In this document: positions 1-9,035 of the stretch, piece by piece
Layout: each line of letters opens with the position of its first letter
Position numbering within the stretch: position 1 is the first letter of the stretch
Origin: SOIA01 sp964348015
GTDB lineage: Bacteria > Acidobacteriota > Aminicenantia > Aminicenantales > Aminicenantaceae
NCBI GenBank assembly: GCA_964348015.1
Contig: CAYGBC010000022.1
Location: forward strand, 1 to 47,794
Reading direction: 5' to 3'
Length of the DNA stretch: 47,794 nucleotides
Translations under genes and position numbers: made by a program
The notes under the pieces: generated by a model
The model's database searches: none
Told to the model about the DNA's origin: nothing
Seen by the model: only the letters and a program-made list of their open reading frames with translations

Positions 1-49
1 AAATTTCCATAGTATTATTAGTCTAAGCTGGAAAAAGGAGGAAATTCGC

Positions 50-1252
50 ATGAGAAAATTACTGCCATTCAACATTTATTTCATCTGTTTTCTTCTTGTC
101 TTTTCCGCGGCTCTTTACGCGCAAAAAATAGAAACTGTCGACGGTGTTCGTGTTGTCCACAATGAGAAGGAGGAGAAATGGGGAAAAAAGGTTCCGATTA
201 CTCTGGAATTCATCCGGAATATCGGCGAATTGGAAACAGAAGACGAAAATGTGGCCTTCCATATTCCTTCGGACATTGCGATGGATGATCAAGGCAACAT
301 CTATATTCTGGATGCGGGAAACCACCGGATCCAGAAATTCAGGACCGACGGAAAATATGTCATAACCATTGGAAGAAGAGGGCAGGGACCTGGAGAATTC
401 TATTTACCCCTCTCTCTGGACCTCGATTCCAACGGATACCTGTATGTCTCAGACCCACAGAATCAGAGAATTCAGATCCTGACACCGGAGGGCGAAGAGC
501 ACAAAACCCTCTCTTTTCATGAAACTCCCGCCGGAACCATCAGGCTTACCAAATCAGGAGATCTGGTCATGGGGAAGGGCGGAATCGTTTTTGCTTTTGG
601 CCCTGGAGGGTCCCGAGAACCAGAAAAATTGATGAAGTTGCTCGACCCGGAAGGCAACATTCTGGCAGAATTTGGCGAGCCTATCATCTATAAAGATTCG
701 TTTGTCAACAGGATGGGCAACAATTTCCGTTTTGCCCTCGATAAAGAAGACAATGTTTACGTTTCCTTCGAGTATCAGAACCGGATAGAAAAATACTCTC
801 CTCAAGGAGAATTGCTCTGGAGAGCGGATAGAAAGTTGAACTACAGAACAGACCTTTCTAAAGCCAAAGCCCAGGTTACAAGAAGTGGAGGGAATGTGCA
901 GGTCCGGGCACCGCAGATGAACAGGAGTTCCCTGGGTATAGCCGTGGATGACGAGGCCAGAGTCTGGGTGGTCACTTTTAACAGGCAGTTGAAAGAAGAA
1001 GAACAGGTGCAGACCAGTATCGAGACGGCCAATGTCGGCGGACAGCGCAGTATGTCCATGTCTTTTGAGGGAGCCACTGAAACCAGGGAGACCGACGCGT
1101 TCAAACTGGAGATCTACGATAAAGACGGGATTTTACTCGGTTCTATCCCTTTGACTCATTTCGTGGATGACATCCGGATAATTAAAGACAGAGTATTTCT
1201 TCTCGACAAAAGGCGGGGCGCCCAGTATTACGAGTACAAAATTATCGAATAA
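50..1252 (+). CDS. Secreted 6-bladed beta-propeller (NHL-like) protein
   Basis: The product has 400 residues. It begins with a signal peptide (basic MRK, hydrophobic core, LYAQ cleavage region) and so is probably periplasmic or secreted. After a short segment containing DGVRVVHNE come repeated NHL-like blades, for example IAMDDQGNIYILDAGNHRIQ and LDSNGYLYVSDPQNQRIQ, with the GRRGQGPGEF loop between blades 1 and 2. Such propellers are binding scaffolds and no catalytic residues are evident. AAGGAGG lies 8 bases before the ATG, which supports this start. It is convergent with the sulfatase-like gene and only 8 bases separate the two stop codons. It belongs to the same family as seven other genes here but lacks the dispersed repeat found near 31-43 kb. 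The ligand is unknown. Confidence 0.9.
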   Translation: MRKLLPFNIYFICFLLVFSAALYAQKIETVDGVRVVHNEKEEKWGKKVPITLEFIRNIGELETEDENVAFHIPSDIAMDDQGNIYILDAGNHRIQKFRTDGKYVITIGRRGQGPGEFYLPLSLDLDSNGYLYVSDPQNQRIQILTPEGEEHKTLSFHETPAGTIRLTKSGDLVMGKGGIVFAFGPGGSREPEKLMKLLDPEGNILAEFGEPIIYKDSFVNRMGNNFRFALDKEDNVYVSFEYQNRIEKYSPQGELLWRADRKLNYRTDLSKAKAQVTRSGGNVQVRAPQMNRSSLGIAVDDEARVWVVTFNRQLKEEEQVQTSIETANVGGQRSMSMSFEGATETRETDAFKLEIYDKDGILLGSIPLTHFVDDIRIIKDRVFLLDKRRGAQYYEYKIIE

Positions 1253-1260
1253 AATATCTA

Positions 1261-3396
1261 TTATTTCTGCTCACACCGCTGAATGAGGTCATCGAGTTTT
1301 TTCTTTTCCGCACCAGACAATCTCTGGTAATGACCTTGTTTGTACCTCTGGAAATACTCCAGAGCTTTGGTTTTGTTGCCTTTTGCCAGATAGGATAGGC
1401 CGAGGTTATAAAGCGGGAAAGCGAAGTCGGGCTTAAGCTGTACGGCTTTTTCCCAGCAGTAGATCGCGCCGTCCAGGTCTCCGGCCTGGCCGTAAGCACT
1501 CCCCAGTCCATTGTACGCTGAGGCATAATCCGGGTCGAGCTCGATCGCCTTCTTGAAATTCTGGAGAGCATTCCGGTAATCGCTCGGATTCTTGAGTTTA
1601 TTGAACCTGGAGAGATACAGGGAGCCGAGGTTGTTGAACACTATCGAATAATTGCTGTCCAGTGAGAGCGCTTTCTGATAGGCCCCCAGCGCATTCTCGT
1701 AATCTCCTTTGCTCCAGTAGGCCACACCGAGATAATTCCAGGTCTCCGGGTCATAATCGATCAGGGCCAATCCCTGTCCGAGGATCTCGATCGCCGCGTC
1801 ATACTGTCCCACCTCCACGAGAAGAATTCCGTACGTGCTGATGATCTTGTAGCTTGAAGGATTATGCTCCAGACCGTCTCTGAGGACATCGACGGCTTCT
1901 CTGAATCTCCTCTGTTCCTTCAGGACAGTTGCGAGGTAGGAATAGGCATGGTCAAAATCCTTTCGTTCCGCGATAATATCTTTGAAGAGCTGGATGGATT
2001 CATCGATTCGCCCGTGGTGATAAACTCCCATCGCATGAGTCAGGCGGCTCTGGTAGGGGAGGAGGGTTTTCAGGTCATCTTGTGCTGTAAAATTTTTCTT
2101 TCGTGTGGCCTGAATGCTGGATACATACCCCAGGCTTCCCAGTTTTTCGAGGGTCTCTCTGTCAATGCGTTGGTGACTTGAGGCTTTATCCGCAAAGGAT
2201 TGTTCCTCTATTGTTTTTTCCAGTTTCGATCTGAGTCGATCCAGGTTTTCTTGTGATGCAAGATTTTCAGATTCGTGCAAATCTTTCTCCAGGTTATAGA
2301 ACTCAGGGATAGGGGAGTCGATGAATTTCCGGCCATCCTCTATATACCCTCTCAGTGGAGCCCAGCCCCGGCTGTAGTAAGGATACAGGGATTCGAAATA
2401 AATCGTTCTCCGCGGCAGTCTTCTTCCTCTAAGGACAGGAGAAAGAGAAACACCCTGGAGGAAGGAAGGCTTTTCGACCTCCAGCATATCGCAGACCGTG
2501 GGGAAGATATCGATATGAGAAACTTCCTGGTCCGTGCTTCCCGGTTTCATTCCAGGGGAGGAAATGATCAACGGAATCCATATGGTGGCGTTGTAGGCAA
2601 AATACCCGTGGGTCGCTTCTCCGTGCTCTCCCAGAGCCTCGCCGTGGTCTGCCGTAAATATTGTCAGCGTGCTATTGTCTAAATTATTTCTGTCCAGATA
2701 ATCGAATAACCTGCCCAAAGAAGAATCAACGTAAGCGACCTCGCCGTCGTAGAGATCGTCTTTGTACTGAGTTTTGAAAGGTTCGGGCGGGTCATAGCGC
2801 TGGTGGGGATCGAACAGATGAATCCAGAGAAACCAGGGAATGTCCCGGCCGTCTAGCCAGTCCATGGCTCTATCGATCACGATCTCGGCTTTTCTCTCCA
2901 CATACGCAAAGACCTGGGAGCTCCCGCTTCCGTAATTGTCGTCATACACATCGAAACCCTGTGTCAGGCCAAATCTTGAATCGAGCGGAAACGCCCCGAC
3001 AAATGCTCCTGTGGAATAGCCGTAAGTCTTCAAATGCTCAGCTAGAGTTAAAAACTCTTCACTGACGATAAAGTTCGAGTTGTCGTGGACTCCATGGTAA
3101 AGGGGGGTTGTTCCCAGGAGAATATTCGTATGAGAAGGGAGAGTTGTGGGCGTATGAGCGAAGGCCCGGGTGAAGACGACTCCTTTCTCTGCAAGGCTGT
3201 CGATATGTGCAGTCTTGAGGTATTGGCTGCTGTAACAGCTCAACCTGTCTGGGCGAAGGGTGTCGATCGTAATGAGCAAGACGTTATTTCCCGGACTCTT
3301 TGGGACCGCTTTCGAAGAGGAAGGAAGGAATGATAATAAGATGATGAGGAATAGACTGACGGCTCCTGTAAAAGAAATTCTTTTTATTTCACTCAT
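1261..3396 (-). CDS. Secreted sulfatase-like (alkaline phosphatase superfamily) protein with TPR domain
   Basis: The 711-residue product starts with a signal peptide (residues 1-30) followed by a sulfatase/alkaline-phosphatase-fold domain. That domain has the first metal-binding Asp at about D45 in LLITIDTLRPD, and FTADHGEALGEHG supplies later metal ligands. The usual formylglycine motif C/S-x-P-S-R reads T85-L-P-S-H89, so no Cys or Ser can be converted to formylglycine. Thr nucleophiles are known in other members of the superfamily, so hydrolysis of phosphoester or phosphonate-type substrates, or another transfer, is possible. From about residue 440 to 700 there are TPR repeats (for example NYLGVAYWSKGDYENALGAY), suggesting protein docking. 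No strong ribosome-binding site precedes the ATG. It lies downstream of the TonB receptor terminator and is probably transcribed separately. Confidence 0.85.
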   Translation of the reverse strand: MSEIKRISFTGAVSLFLIILLSFLPSSSKAVPKSPGNNVLLITIDTLRPDRLSCYSSQYLKTAHIDSLAEKGVVFTRAFAHTPTTLPSHTNILLGTTPLYHGVHDNSNFIVSEEFLTLAEHLKTYGYSTGAFVGAFPLDSRFGLTQGFDVYDDNYGSGSSQVFAYVERKAEIVIDRAMDWLDGRDIPWFLWIHLFDPHQRYDPPEPFKTQYKDDLYDGEVAYVDSSLGRLFDYLDRNNLDNSTLTIFTADHGEALGEHGEATHGYFAYNATIWIPLIISSPGMKPGSTDQEVSHIDIFPTVCDMLEVEKPSFLQGVSLSPVLRGRRLPRRTIYFESLYPYYSRGWAPLRGYIEDGRKFIDSPIPEFYNLEKDLHESENLASQENLDRLRSKLEKTIEEQSFADKASSHQRIDRETLEKLGSLGYVSSIQATRKKNFTAQDDLKTLLPYQSRLTHAMGVYHHGRIDESIQLFKDIIAERKDFDHAYSYLATVLKEQRRFREAVDVLRDGLEHNPSSYKIISTYGILLVEVGQYDAAIEILGQGLALIDYDPETWNYLGVAYWSKGDYENALGAYQKALSLDSNYSIVFNNLGSLYLSRFNKLKNPSDYRNALQNFKKAIELDPDYASAYNGLGSAYGQAGDLDGAIYCWEKAVQLKPDFAFPLYNLGLSYLAKGNKTKALEYFQRYKQGHYQRLSGAEKKKLDDLIQRCEQK

Positions 3397-3484
3397 CTTT
3401 TGCGTTCAGTCTCTGTTTTCTCTCCGATAAAGCTCGATAAAAGCAAACTCGCGTTACTATTTAATTCTAACACCCGAGGAGTCA

Positions 3485-3523
3485 AGAAAAAAGCCCCTTC
3501 CGCCGTCCTGGCGGAAGGGGCTT
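3485..3523 (-). terminator. Rho-independent terminator of the TonB receptor gene
   Basis: A perfect 14-base GC-rich stem (3491-3504 pairs with 3510-3523) has a 5-base loop. On the minus strand it is followed by TTTTTTCTT. It lies about 28 bases after the receptor stop codon and ends that transcript before the sulfatase-like gene. Confidence 0.93.
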
Positions 3524-3550
3524 TGAGATTCAATTTGTGCAGTTTTCAGC

Positions 3551-6496
3551 TTAGAACATGAACTGTACACCCACCCTGAAGATTCTGGGATTGAGAATCC
3601 TCAGATCCTGACCGAAGTTGGGAGAAGTGATGCGCATCTCTTGCTTAAGAGCATGAGCGGAGTTGGTGATGTTAAAAGCATCTACCGCAATGATCACTCT
3701 GGAATCTTCGGAAATTGTAAAGACTTTCTCCAATCTGAAGTTGAGTGTCCAGAAGGAAGGCAGCCTGTCATTTCCGAATTTTGCTGTACCCTCTTCGCTC
3801 CCGTAGAGTTCGATCCAGTCGATACCTGGCGCAAGGACAAGAACATTATTGGGTTTGACGTATCCTTCACGGGCATAAAAAACACCGCTGAAGTTGATTC
3901 CGAGTGGGAACTGGTACAATCCGGAGAGTTTAAACTGCCATCTGGAATTGACATAGATATCCCGAACGCCGGAACCTGCGCTCTCGTAGGCAACGACTCC
4001 TTCGTCAAAATACTCCTGATTATTCAGCCCCATAATCATGTCAGTGCCCTGGATATTGTCGATGATCCCGAGGTATTCGCCTTTGTAGTGTCTCTTCCAA
4101 TCCGACCATGTGACTGAACCGTTCATCATCCACTTTCTGGAGAGCCTCTTTGTCCACACAAGCTGGACACCCAGGTACTGGTCGTAGGCTTTATCATGGT
4201 TGGTGATGTACTCATAGGGGTACCGCACGTAACGCCCGTAAATATCCGCATCGACAGTATCGTTGTAGCTGTCCACATAGTAGTTGTCTTCGGTTTCAAC
4301 AGTCCCGTCGGCCAACATTCCCCGTCTCCAGATCTGCTTGTGGTATCTCTTATAGAACAACTCCACACGGGCTGCGAAGTCTCTGAACAACTCTTTTTCG
4401 TAGAAGATGCTGACCTCATCCAGATACGGAGAATTGAAATTCGGATCGTATCTGTTCACCATTTCCAGAGAGCCCGGATTATCTATGTTGATCGAGCTGC
4501 TGCTCCAAATCCAGTTGTTGGGATCGTTCACGTCAGCCACTCCTCCGGTGGCCCAGTCGTATCCGTAAAGCTCATCAGAAGTCACGCGTCCATCGCTGTT
4601 CATGTCTTGCCAGATAACGTCAATTTCTGAAAAACCGACTGGGTTAACGTAATCGGCGATGTTGTTTCCGGACTGGGAGCCGTAACGCGCCACAGAGAGT
4701 TTGATGACATCCTTTCCGTTGCCGAAGAGGTCGTAAGAGATGCTGAACCTCGGCGAAAAGACGTTCCAACTCGCTCCGGGGTCGATCTCATCAATTTGGA
4801 CTGCCGGCATATACGTGGTGAACCAGGGCGAGGCCGGAATATCCACATCTTTAACCGTGGATTTTTCGTAATCGTACCTGAGTCCGAGGTTGGCGGCAAA
4901 CCGGCCAAAAGTCAAGGTGTCCTGGACATAGGCTGAATATCGAGTGAACGCATAATTCAAAAGGTAGTCTCTATTCAGCCAGGCCATCCAGAATTCACCC
5001 GTGGGGAGAGCCGGGGCAGGCCCTGCGTAATAGAGGGCCAGGTTGCCTTCGTAGAAAGCGAAGGTCGTAGTGGTGGCACTGACATAGTCCACTCCGAATT
5101 TGAACTCATGGTCTGCACCGAGCAGGTCTTCTTGGAAATAAACCCCGTTGAGATTCATATTGATCTGGTTTCTGTCGGTTCCGTAGTCATAATTGTTTCC
5201 TGTCAACAGGAATTCCGGATAGTCGATGTAGATCATGTACGGGCCGGAGCCGTCCTCTGTCCTTTCTCCGGTGACTGGCATAAGGTGAAATCCTTGGTCT
5301 GTGTAGATGAATTTGGCATCGAGGTAAAGGTCCCCGAACATCTGTTCAACCTGACCTTTATACAGATATCCTGGGCCTGTCTGATTCCAGTATGTGTCAG
5401 GTTCCTGCTGGGTGTAGCCGTAGTCCGCTCTGTTCCATTTCTGTTTGTTGTCGTACTCAATAAAGAAATTAATTCTGGTGGAAGGAGTGAGATGATAATC
5501 CAGCCTGCCGTAGCCAGAAGCCAGCCAGGTTCTATCTGAGCCCCCGGCGAGAGTCAGGGCGTCGATATCCTGAATTCCCCAGGACAAATAGAACCAGGCC
5601 TTGTCACTGACGATCGGTCCGCCGAAGTTGGCGCCGTAGAGATAAAGCCTGTTGATTCCTGCCGCGGTGTATCCCTGGTCTATCAATTCATCCGGGACGT
5701 TGTCTGCCTGCCAGGCATTTCTTTCCACGTCAAGGTAGAACAGTCCGGAATACTTGTTTGCACCCCGCCTGGTGACAAGATTGATCTGGACGCCGCCAGT
5801 CTGAGATTTGATGTCATTGTTGCCATAGTTGACCTGAAGCTCCTCGTAGCTGGCGATGTTGAGGTAGGCCGGCGCTGCGCCCAGAGCCGAGTTGTCAGTG
5901 ATGTTGGCTCCGTCCACACTCCAGGTGTTATCGTCCTCCCTCGAACCGTGTCCAAAGTAGGAAGACTGCTGTCCGCCCTCGTTTCCTCCGACATCCTCTC
6001 TGTCCACCAGCATCCCGGGAATCAGAGACATCAGAACCCAGGGATTCCTGGCAGTCGGAAGTTCCATGATCATTTCCTCGGTTATGTTCATCCCGACCTG
6101 GGCTCTTTTGGTATCGATGACCGGGTTCTGTGCGACTACGGTGACCTCTTCACTGAGAGCCGCCTGTTCCAGAGTAATATCCAGATTGACGTCTTGACCG
6201 AACAGGACAACTATATTTTCCTGGACATGGGTTTTGAATCCAGGAAGCTCGAACCTCAAAACATAGTCACTGCCGACAGGAAGCTTCAAGAAACGGAAAT
6301 GTCCATTCTGTGAGGTTACGGTGTTCATTTCTGGAATCTTCGAGCCGTTCAGGCTGACAGTCACACCTGGGAGCGCGCCGCCGTCTGCATCTTGGACCAC
6401 TCCCTTGATGTCCCCGAAATCTTGAGCGAGAACAGTCATGGAAACCAGGAAGAACATGCAGAACAACACTGCAATGATTAGAATTGTTTTTTTCAC
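3551..6496 (-). CDS. TonB-dependent outer-membrane receptor, Oar/carboxypeptidase-regulatory type
   Basis: The 981-residue product has a signal peptide (about 1-24) and a carboxypeptidase-regulatory-like beta-sandwich (about 28-110, GDIKGVVQDADGGALPGVTV). A plug domain (about 125-240, including ELPTARNPWVLMSLIPGM) follows, then a long beta-barrel ending in a terminal Phe (VGVQFMF), as expected for insertion by the Bam machinery. It imports a large or scarce substrate across the outer membrane using TonB energy; the substrate cannot be read from the sequence. The start is GTG, chosen because AGGAGG lies about 7 bases upstream and the signal peptide begins MKKTILII. It follows the small Cys-rich ORF by 19 bases and probably shares its sigma-54-like promoter. 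A strong terminator follows. Confidence 0.93.
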   Translation of the reverse strand: MKKTILIIAVLFCMFFLVSMTVLAQDFGDIKGVVQDADGGALPGVTVSLNGSKIPEMNTVTSQNGHFRFLKLPVGSDYVLRFELPGFKTHVQENIVVLFGQDVNLDITLEQAALSEEVTVVAQNPVIDTKRAQVGMNITEEMIMELPTARNPWVLMSLIPGMLVDREDVGGNEGGQQSSYFGHGSREDDNTWSVDGANITDNSALGAAPAYLNIASYEELQVNYGNNDIKSQTGGVQINLVTRRGANKYSGLFYLDVERNAWQADNVPDELIDQGYTAAGINRLYLYGANFGGPIVSDKAWFYLSWGIQDIDALTLAGGSDRTWLASGYGRLDYHLTPSTRINFFIEYDNKQKWNRADYGYTQQEPDTYWNQTGPGYLYKGQVEQMFGDLYLDAKFIYTDQGFHLMPVTGERTEDGSGPYMIYIDYPEFLLTGNNYDYGTDRNQINMNLNGVYFQEDLLGADHEFKFGVDYVSATTTTFAFYEGNLALYYAGPAPALPTGEFWMAWLNRDYLLNYAFTRYSAYVQDTLTFGRFAANLGLRYDYEKSTVKDVDIPASPWFTTYMPAVQIDEIDPGASWNVFSPRFSISYDLFGNGKDVIKLSVARYGSQSGNNIADYVNPVGFSEIDVIWQDMNSDGRVTSDELYGYDWATGGVADVNDPNNWIWSSSSINIDNPGSLEMVNRYDPNFNSPYLDEVSIFYEKELFRDFAARVELFYKRYHKQIWRRGMLADGTVETEDNYYVDSYNDTVDADIYGRYVRYPYEYITNHDKAYDQYLGVQLVWTKRLSRKWMMNGSVTWSDWKRHYKGEYLGIIDNIQGTDMIMGLNNQEYFDEGVVAYESAGSGVRDIYVNSRWQFKLSGLYQFPLGINFSGVFYAREGYVKPNNVLVLAPGIDWIELYGSEEGTAKFGNDRLPSFWTLNFRLEKVFTISEDSRVIIAVDAFNITNSAHALKQEMRITSPNFGQDLRILNPRIFRVGVQFMF

Positions 6497-6515
6497 TTTT
6501 TCCTCCTTTCTCCTC

Positions 6516-6935
6516 TTAATGGTAAAAATAGACTTTTCTTTTGGAGCAAAATCTTCGCTCCACTTCCCAATTCATTTCGTTTTCCAACGTCTTCTGATTC
6601 TCACCTCCTTTTTTATGGATTCTTTTTAACGAATCAAGCTCTTTGGCGATCATCATGGCTTCATGCTCCAATTCACATTTGAGGCATTTTTTCATCCTGA
6701 ACTGGCGTGCACACCAGGGCCCACTCTCCGCACAATAATTGGATTTGAGGGGACAATCTTCATTGAGCCAGGCACGCGTGCTCAAGATGCTCAAATAACT
6801 GACAAGCACATGGATTTTCTTGTCTTTGACGATCTGGACAAGGTGCGTCTGGGATTCTATGAAGTCCCAGACTGCAAGCTTGTTCTCGGCTATAAGGCTT
6901 AGAGCTTGATCCAGATAATTTTTAACCTTAGTCAT
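6516..6935 (-). CDS. Small Cys-rich hypothetical protein upstream of TonB receptor
   Basis: This 139-residue ORF has no family I recognise. The centre holds a cysteine cluster, C-P-L-K-S-N-Y-C, then a Cys six residues later, then CLKC, which could bind a metal or an Fe-S cluster. The rest is helical and charged (MMIAKELDSLKRIHKK). There is no signal peptide, so it is probably cytosolic. It ends 19 bases before the TonB receptor start. The start is uncertain: the sigma-54-like promoter at 6951-6965 would begin transcription at about 6939, only four bases before this ATG, so the mRNA would be leaderless or translation starts elsewhere. It could also be a non-coding leader of the receptor mRNA, but the Cys pattern favours a real protein. 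Confidence 0.5.
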   Translation of the reverse strand: MTKVKNYLDQALSLIAENKLAVWDFIESQTHLVQIVKDKKIHVLVSYLSILSTRAWLNEDCPLKSNYCAESGPWCARQFRMKKCLKCELEHEAMMIAKELDSLKRIHKKGGENQKTLENEMNWEVERRFCSKRKVYFYH

Positions 6936-6950
6936 CTTATTCTTCTATGG

Positions 6951-6965
6951 GCAAGAATCATGCCA
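6951..6965 (-). promoter_or_regulatory. Predicted sigma-54 promoter (-24/-12) before Cys-rich ORF and TonB receptor
   Basis: The minus strand reads TGGCATG-ATTC-TTGC. This matches the consensus TGGCACG-N4-TTGC at all but one fixed position and has exact GG-N10-GC spacing. It lies in the gap between the sigma-54 activator gene and the small ORF/receptor pair. The predicted start of transcription is about 6939. Confidence 0.65.
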
Positions 6966-7019
6966 ACCGGATATCACAGATAGAGCTCCATAAGCTCATA
7001 GCGGAAATGAGTGAAAAAC

Positions 7020-7034
7020 GTCTAATTATTAGAC
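7020..7034 (-). promoter_or_regulatory. 15-base perfect palindrome: activator-binding site or weak terminator
   Basis: GTCTAAT-T-ATTAGAC is a perfect inverted repeat with 7-base arms. It lies 55 bases upstream of the -24 box at 6951-6965, where an enhancer-binding protein could bind. On the minus strand it is followed by GTTTTT, so it could instead be a weak AT-rich terminator for the activator gene. Confidence 0.45.
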
Positions 7035-7166
7035 ATCCATCACTATCTTGAGGGTTCAAAATGATTGTAATTCAAAGAAAATAATAGAGATAATTAATAA
7101 ACAGGAATTATTGTCTAAATTTCATACATTGCAATGATTTTTTGGTTTTGATTGGGAGGGATCAGT

Positions 7167-9035
7167 CTATTTTTTAATCTTGTACTTTTCGATCTTGTTG
7201 TCCAGTGTCTGTCGGGTGATTCCCAGAATCTTGGCGGCTTCACTTTTGTTCCAATCTGTGGACCTCAAAACTCTGATGATATGGTCCTCTTCGACACGGT
7301 CGAGTGCCTCGAGTGGAGCTGCGATAACCTTCAATCCTTTTCTGACATTAATGGGAAGATCCTCTGGCTGTATCACTTCACCGTCACCGAGAACCACTGC
7401 TCTTTCGATATAATTTCTCAGCTCTCGGACATTACCCGGCCACTCATAGGACAACAATAAGCTCTGGGCCTTGGGAGATATTTTTTTCGCTTTGTCACCC
7501 ATGAAATATTCAGCCAGAGGGATGATATCTTCTTTTCGTTCTCGAAGAGAAGGGAGCTTCAGCTGAACGACATTCAGGCGGTAATACAAGTCCTCTCGGA
7601 AATTTCCCTCTTTCACTGCTTTTCCCAGGTCTTTATTCGTTGCGGCAATCACCCGGACATCCACCTTGATGCTCTTCGATCCGCCGACACGCTGGAATTC
7701 CTGCTCTTCCAGCGTTCGGAGGACTTTCGCTTGCGTCTCTAAGCTCATATCACCTATCTCGTCCAAGAAGATCGATCCGCCGTGAGCCAGTTCGAATTTC
7801 CCCTGACGAGTACTCATCGCGCTGGTGAAAGCGCCTTTTTCATGCCCGAACAGCTCACTCTCGATCAATTCTTTAGGGATAGCTGCACAGTTGACAGCAA
7901 CAAAAGGCTGGTTGCCGCGGGAGGAGAGTTCGTGAATGGTCTGCGCGACCAGCTCTTTTCCGGTTCCTGTATCACCCTCGATCAGGACGGTGATATCCGA
8001 GGGGGCTGCTTTTTTCATGGTCATGAAGACTTTTTTCATCTTCTCCGATTTGCCGAGGACCTTGAACTTTGGCTTAATCTCGTTAGTCAAGCGGATGTTT
8101 TCCTGGACTACCTGTCTGTGCAGCCATGAGTTTCCGAGTGCGGTTCCTGCTTGATGAGCAAGAGCCGTCAAAAACATGAGATCGTCCTCCGAAAACTTAC
8201 CAGCAGAGGCCCGGTTGTCTAAATAGATCACTCCGATAATCTCATCTCGAGAGAGAAGCGGAGCACAGAGGGCCGACCGGATGCTGTATTCCTTAACGCT
8301 CTCGACATCCCGGAACTGTCTGTCTTTAAGGGCATTGACCGTCAGAACCGCAATTCCCTCTTTTCTCACTTTATGCAGAATCGTCCGGCTCACTTCCAGT
8401 CTTTCCACTTCTTCTTCAGACGTATTGTCCTGGACAAGCTCGCAGGTCAGTTCACCTGTATCTTCATCGACAAGCGCGATAAAACCTCTCTCTGCATCGA
8501 ACGTTCTGAAAGCCGCATTCAGTGTTTCTTCCAGCATCTGGTGCGGATCTTCAAGATGAAGGCTGATCTTCTTCCCGAATTCATACAGGAGCATAAGCCT
8601 CTGGTGATCTTTCTGGAGAGAAGACAGGTCCATTCCCTCCGTGCTGAAAACATCCGTTCGTGTGGCATCCAGGGATGCGACCTCCACGGCTTCCTGAGTC
8701 ATACTTTCCGGAGTCAAAAATTCGACATGTGTTGTGGTGCAGGATTCTCCTGTTCTGAAAATCAATACGGAATCGCCCAGCCTGATCCGGTCTCCGTTTT
8801 TCAGTTTATGGTGTGAGATGACTATTCCGTTGACTGAAGTGGGATGCTTGGCGCCCAAATCGTGTATCTCATAGGCCCCATCTTCAAGAGCGACGATCTT
8901 CGCGTGTTCCCGTGAAACACTCTGGTCGGTCAGGAACACATCGTTGGCAGAGCTTCTCCCTAGGGTAATGGCATCTTTGGTGATGGCGAAGATGGACGGT
9001 TGAGCATCTTTTTGCAGCAATACTAAATGAGCCAT
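7167..9035 (-). CDS. Sigma-54-dependent transcriptional activator with FHA and GAF domains
   Basis: The 622-residue product has four domains. An FHA domain (about 5-100, with GRSS and SREH phosphothreonine-binding residues) is followed by a GAF sensor domain (about 155-305) and an AAA+ sigma-54 interaction domain. A Fis-type helix-turn-helix ends the protein (about 580-620, NKSEAAKILGITRQTLDNKI). Walker A is GDTGTGKE at 354-361 and Walker B is SIFLDEIGDM. The sigma-54-contacting loop reads GAFTSA (401-406) instead of GAFTGA. FHA domains read phospho-Thr, and FHA-containing activators are known to work with Ser/Thr kinases in myxobacteria. The divergent neighbour is such a kinase with a sigma-54 promoter, so this protein is the obvious candidate to activate it. 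The start codon has only a weak AAGGG upstream. Confidence 0.95.
   Translation of the reverse strand: MAHLVLLQKDAQPSIFAITKDAITLGRSSANDVFLTDQSVSREHAKIVALEDGAYEIHDLGAKHPTSVNGIVISHHKLKNGDRIRLGDSVLIFRTGESCTTTHVEFLTPESMTQEAVEVASLDATRTDVFSTEGMDLSSLQKDHQRLMLLYEFGKKISLHLEDPHQMLEETLNAAFRTFDAERGFIALVDEDTGELTCELVQDNTSEEEVERLEVSRTILHKVRKEGIAVLTVNALKDRQFRDVESVKEYSIRSALCAPLLSRDEIIGVIYLDNRASAGKFSEDDLMFLTALAHQAGTALGNSWLHRQVVQENIRLTNEIKPKFKVLGKSEKMKKVFMTMKKAAPSDITVLIEGDTGTGKELVAQTIHELSSRGNQPFVAVNCAAIPKELIESELFGHEKGAFTSAMSTRQGKFELAHGGSIFLDEIGDMSLETQAKVLRTLEEQEFQRVGGSKSIKVDVRVIAATNKDLGKAVKEGNFREDLYYRLNVVQLKLPSLRERKEDIIPLAEYFMGDKAKKISPKAQSLLLSYEWPGNVRELRNYIERAVVLGDGEVIQPEDLPINVRKGLKVIAAPLEALDRVEEDHIIRVLRSTDWNKSEAAKILGITRQTLDNKIEKYKIKK

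Noticed and set aside
6542..6562. Hairpin TGGAGC/GCTCCA near the end of the Cys-rich ORF
   Set aside because: A six-base stem with nine-base loop and no T-run; it is inside the ORF and too weak to call a terminator.
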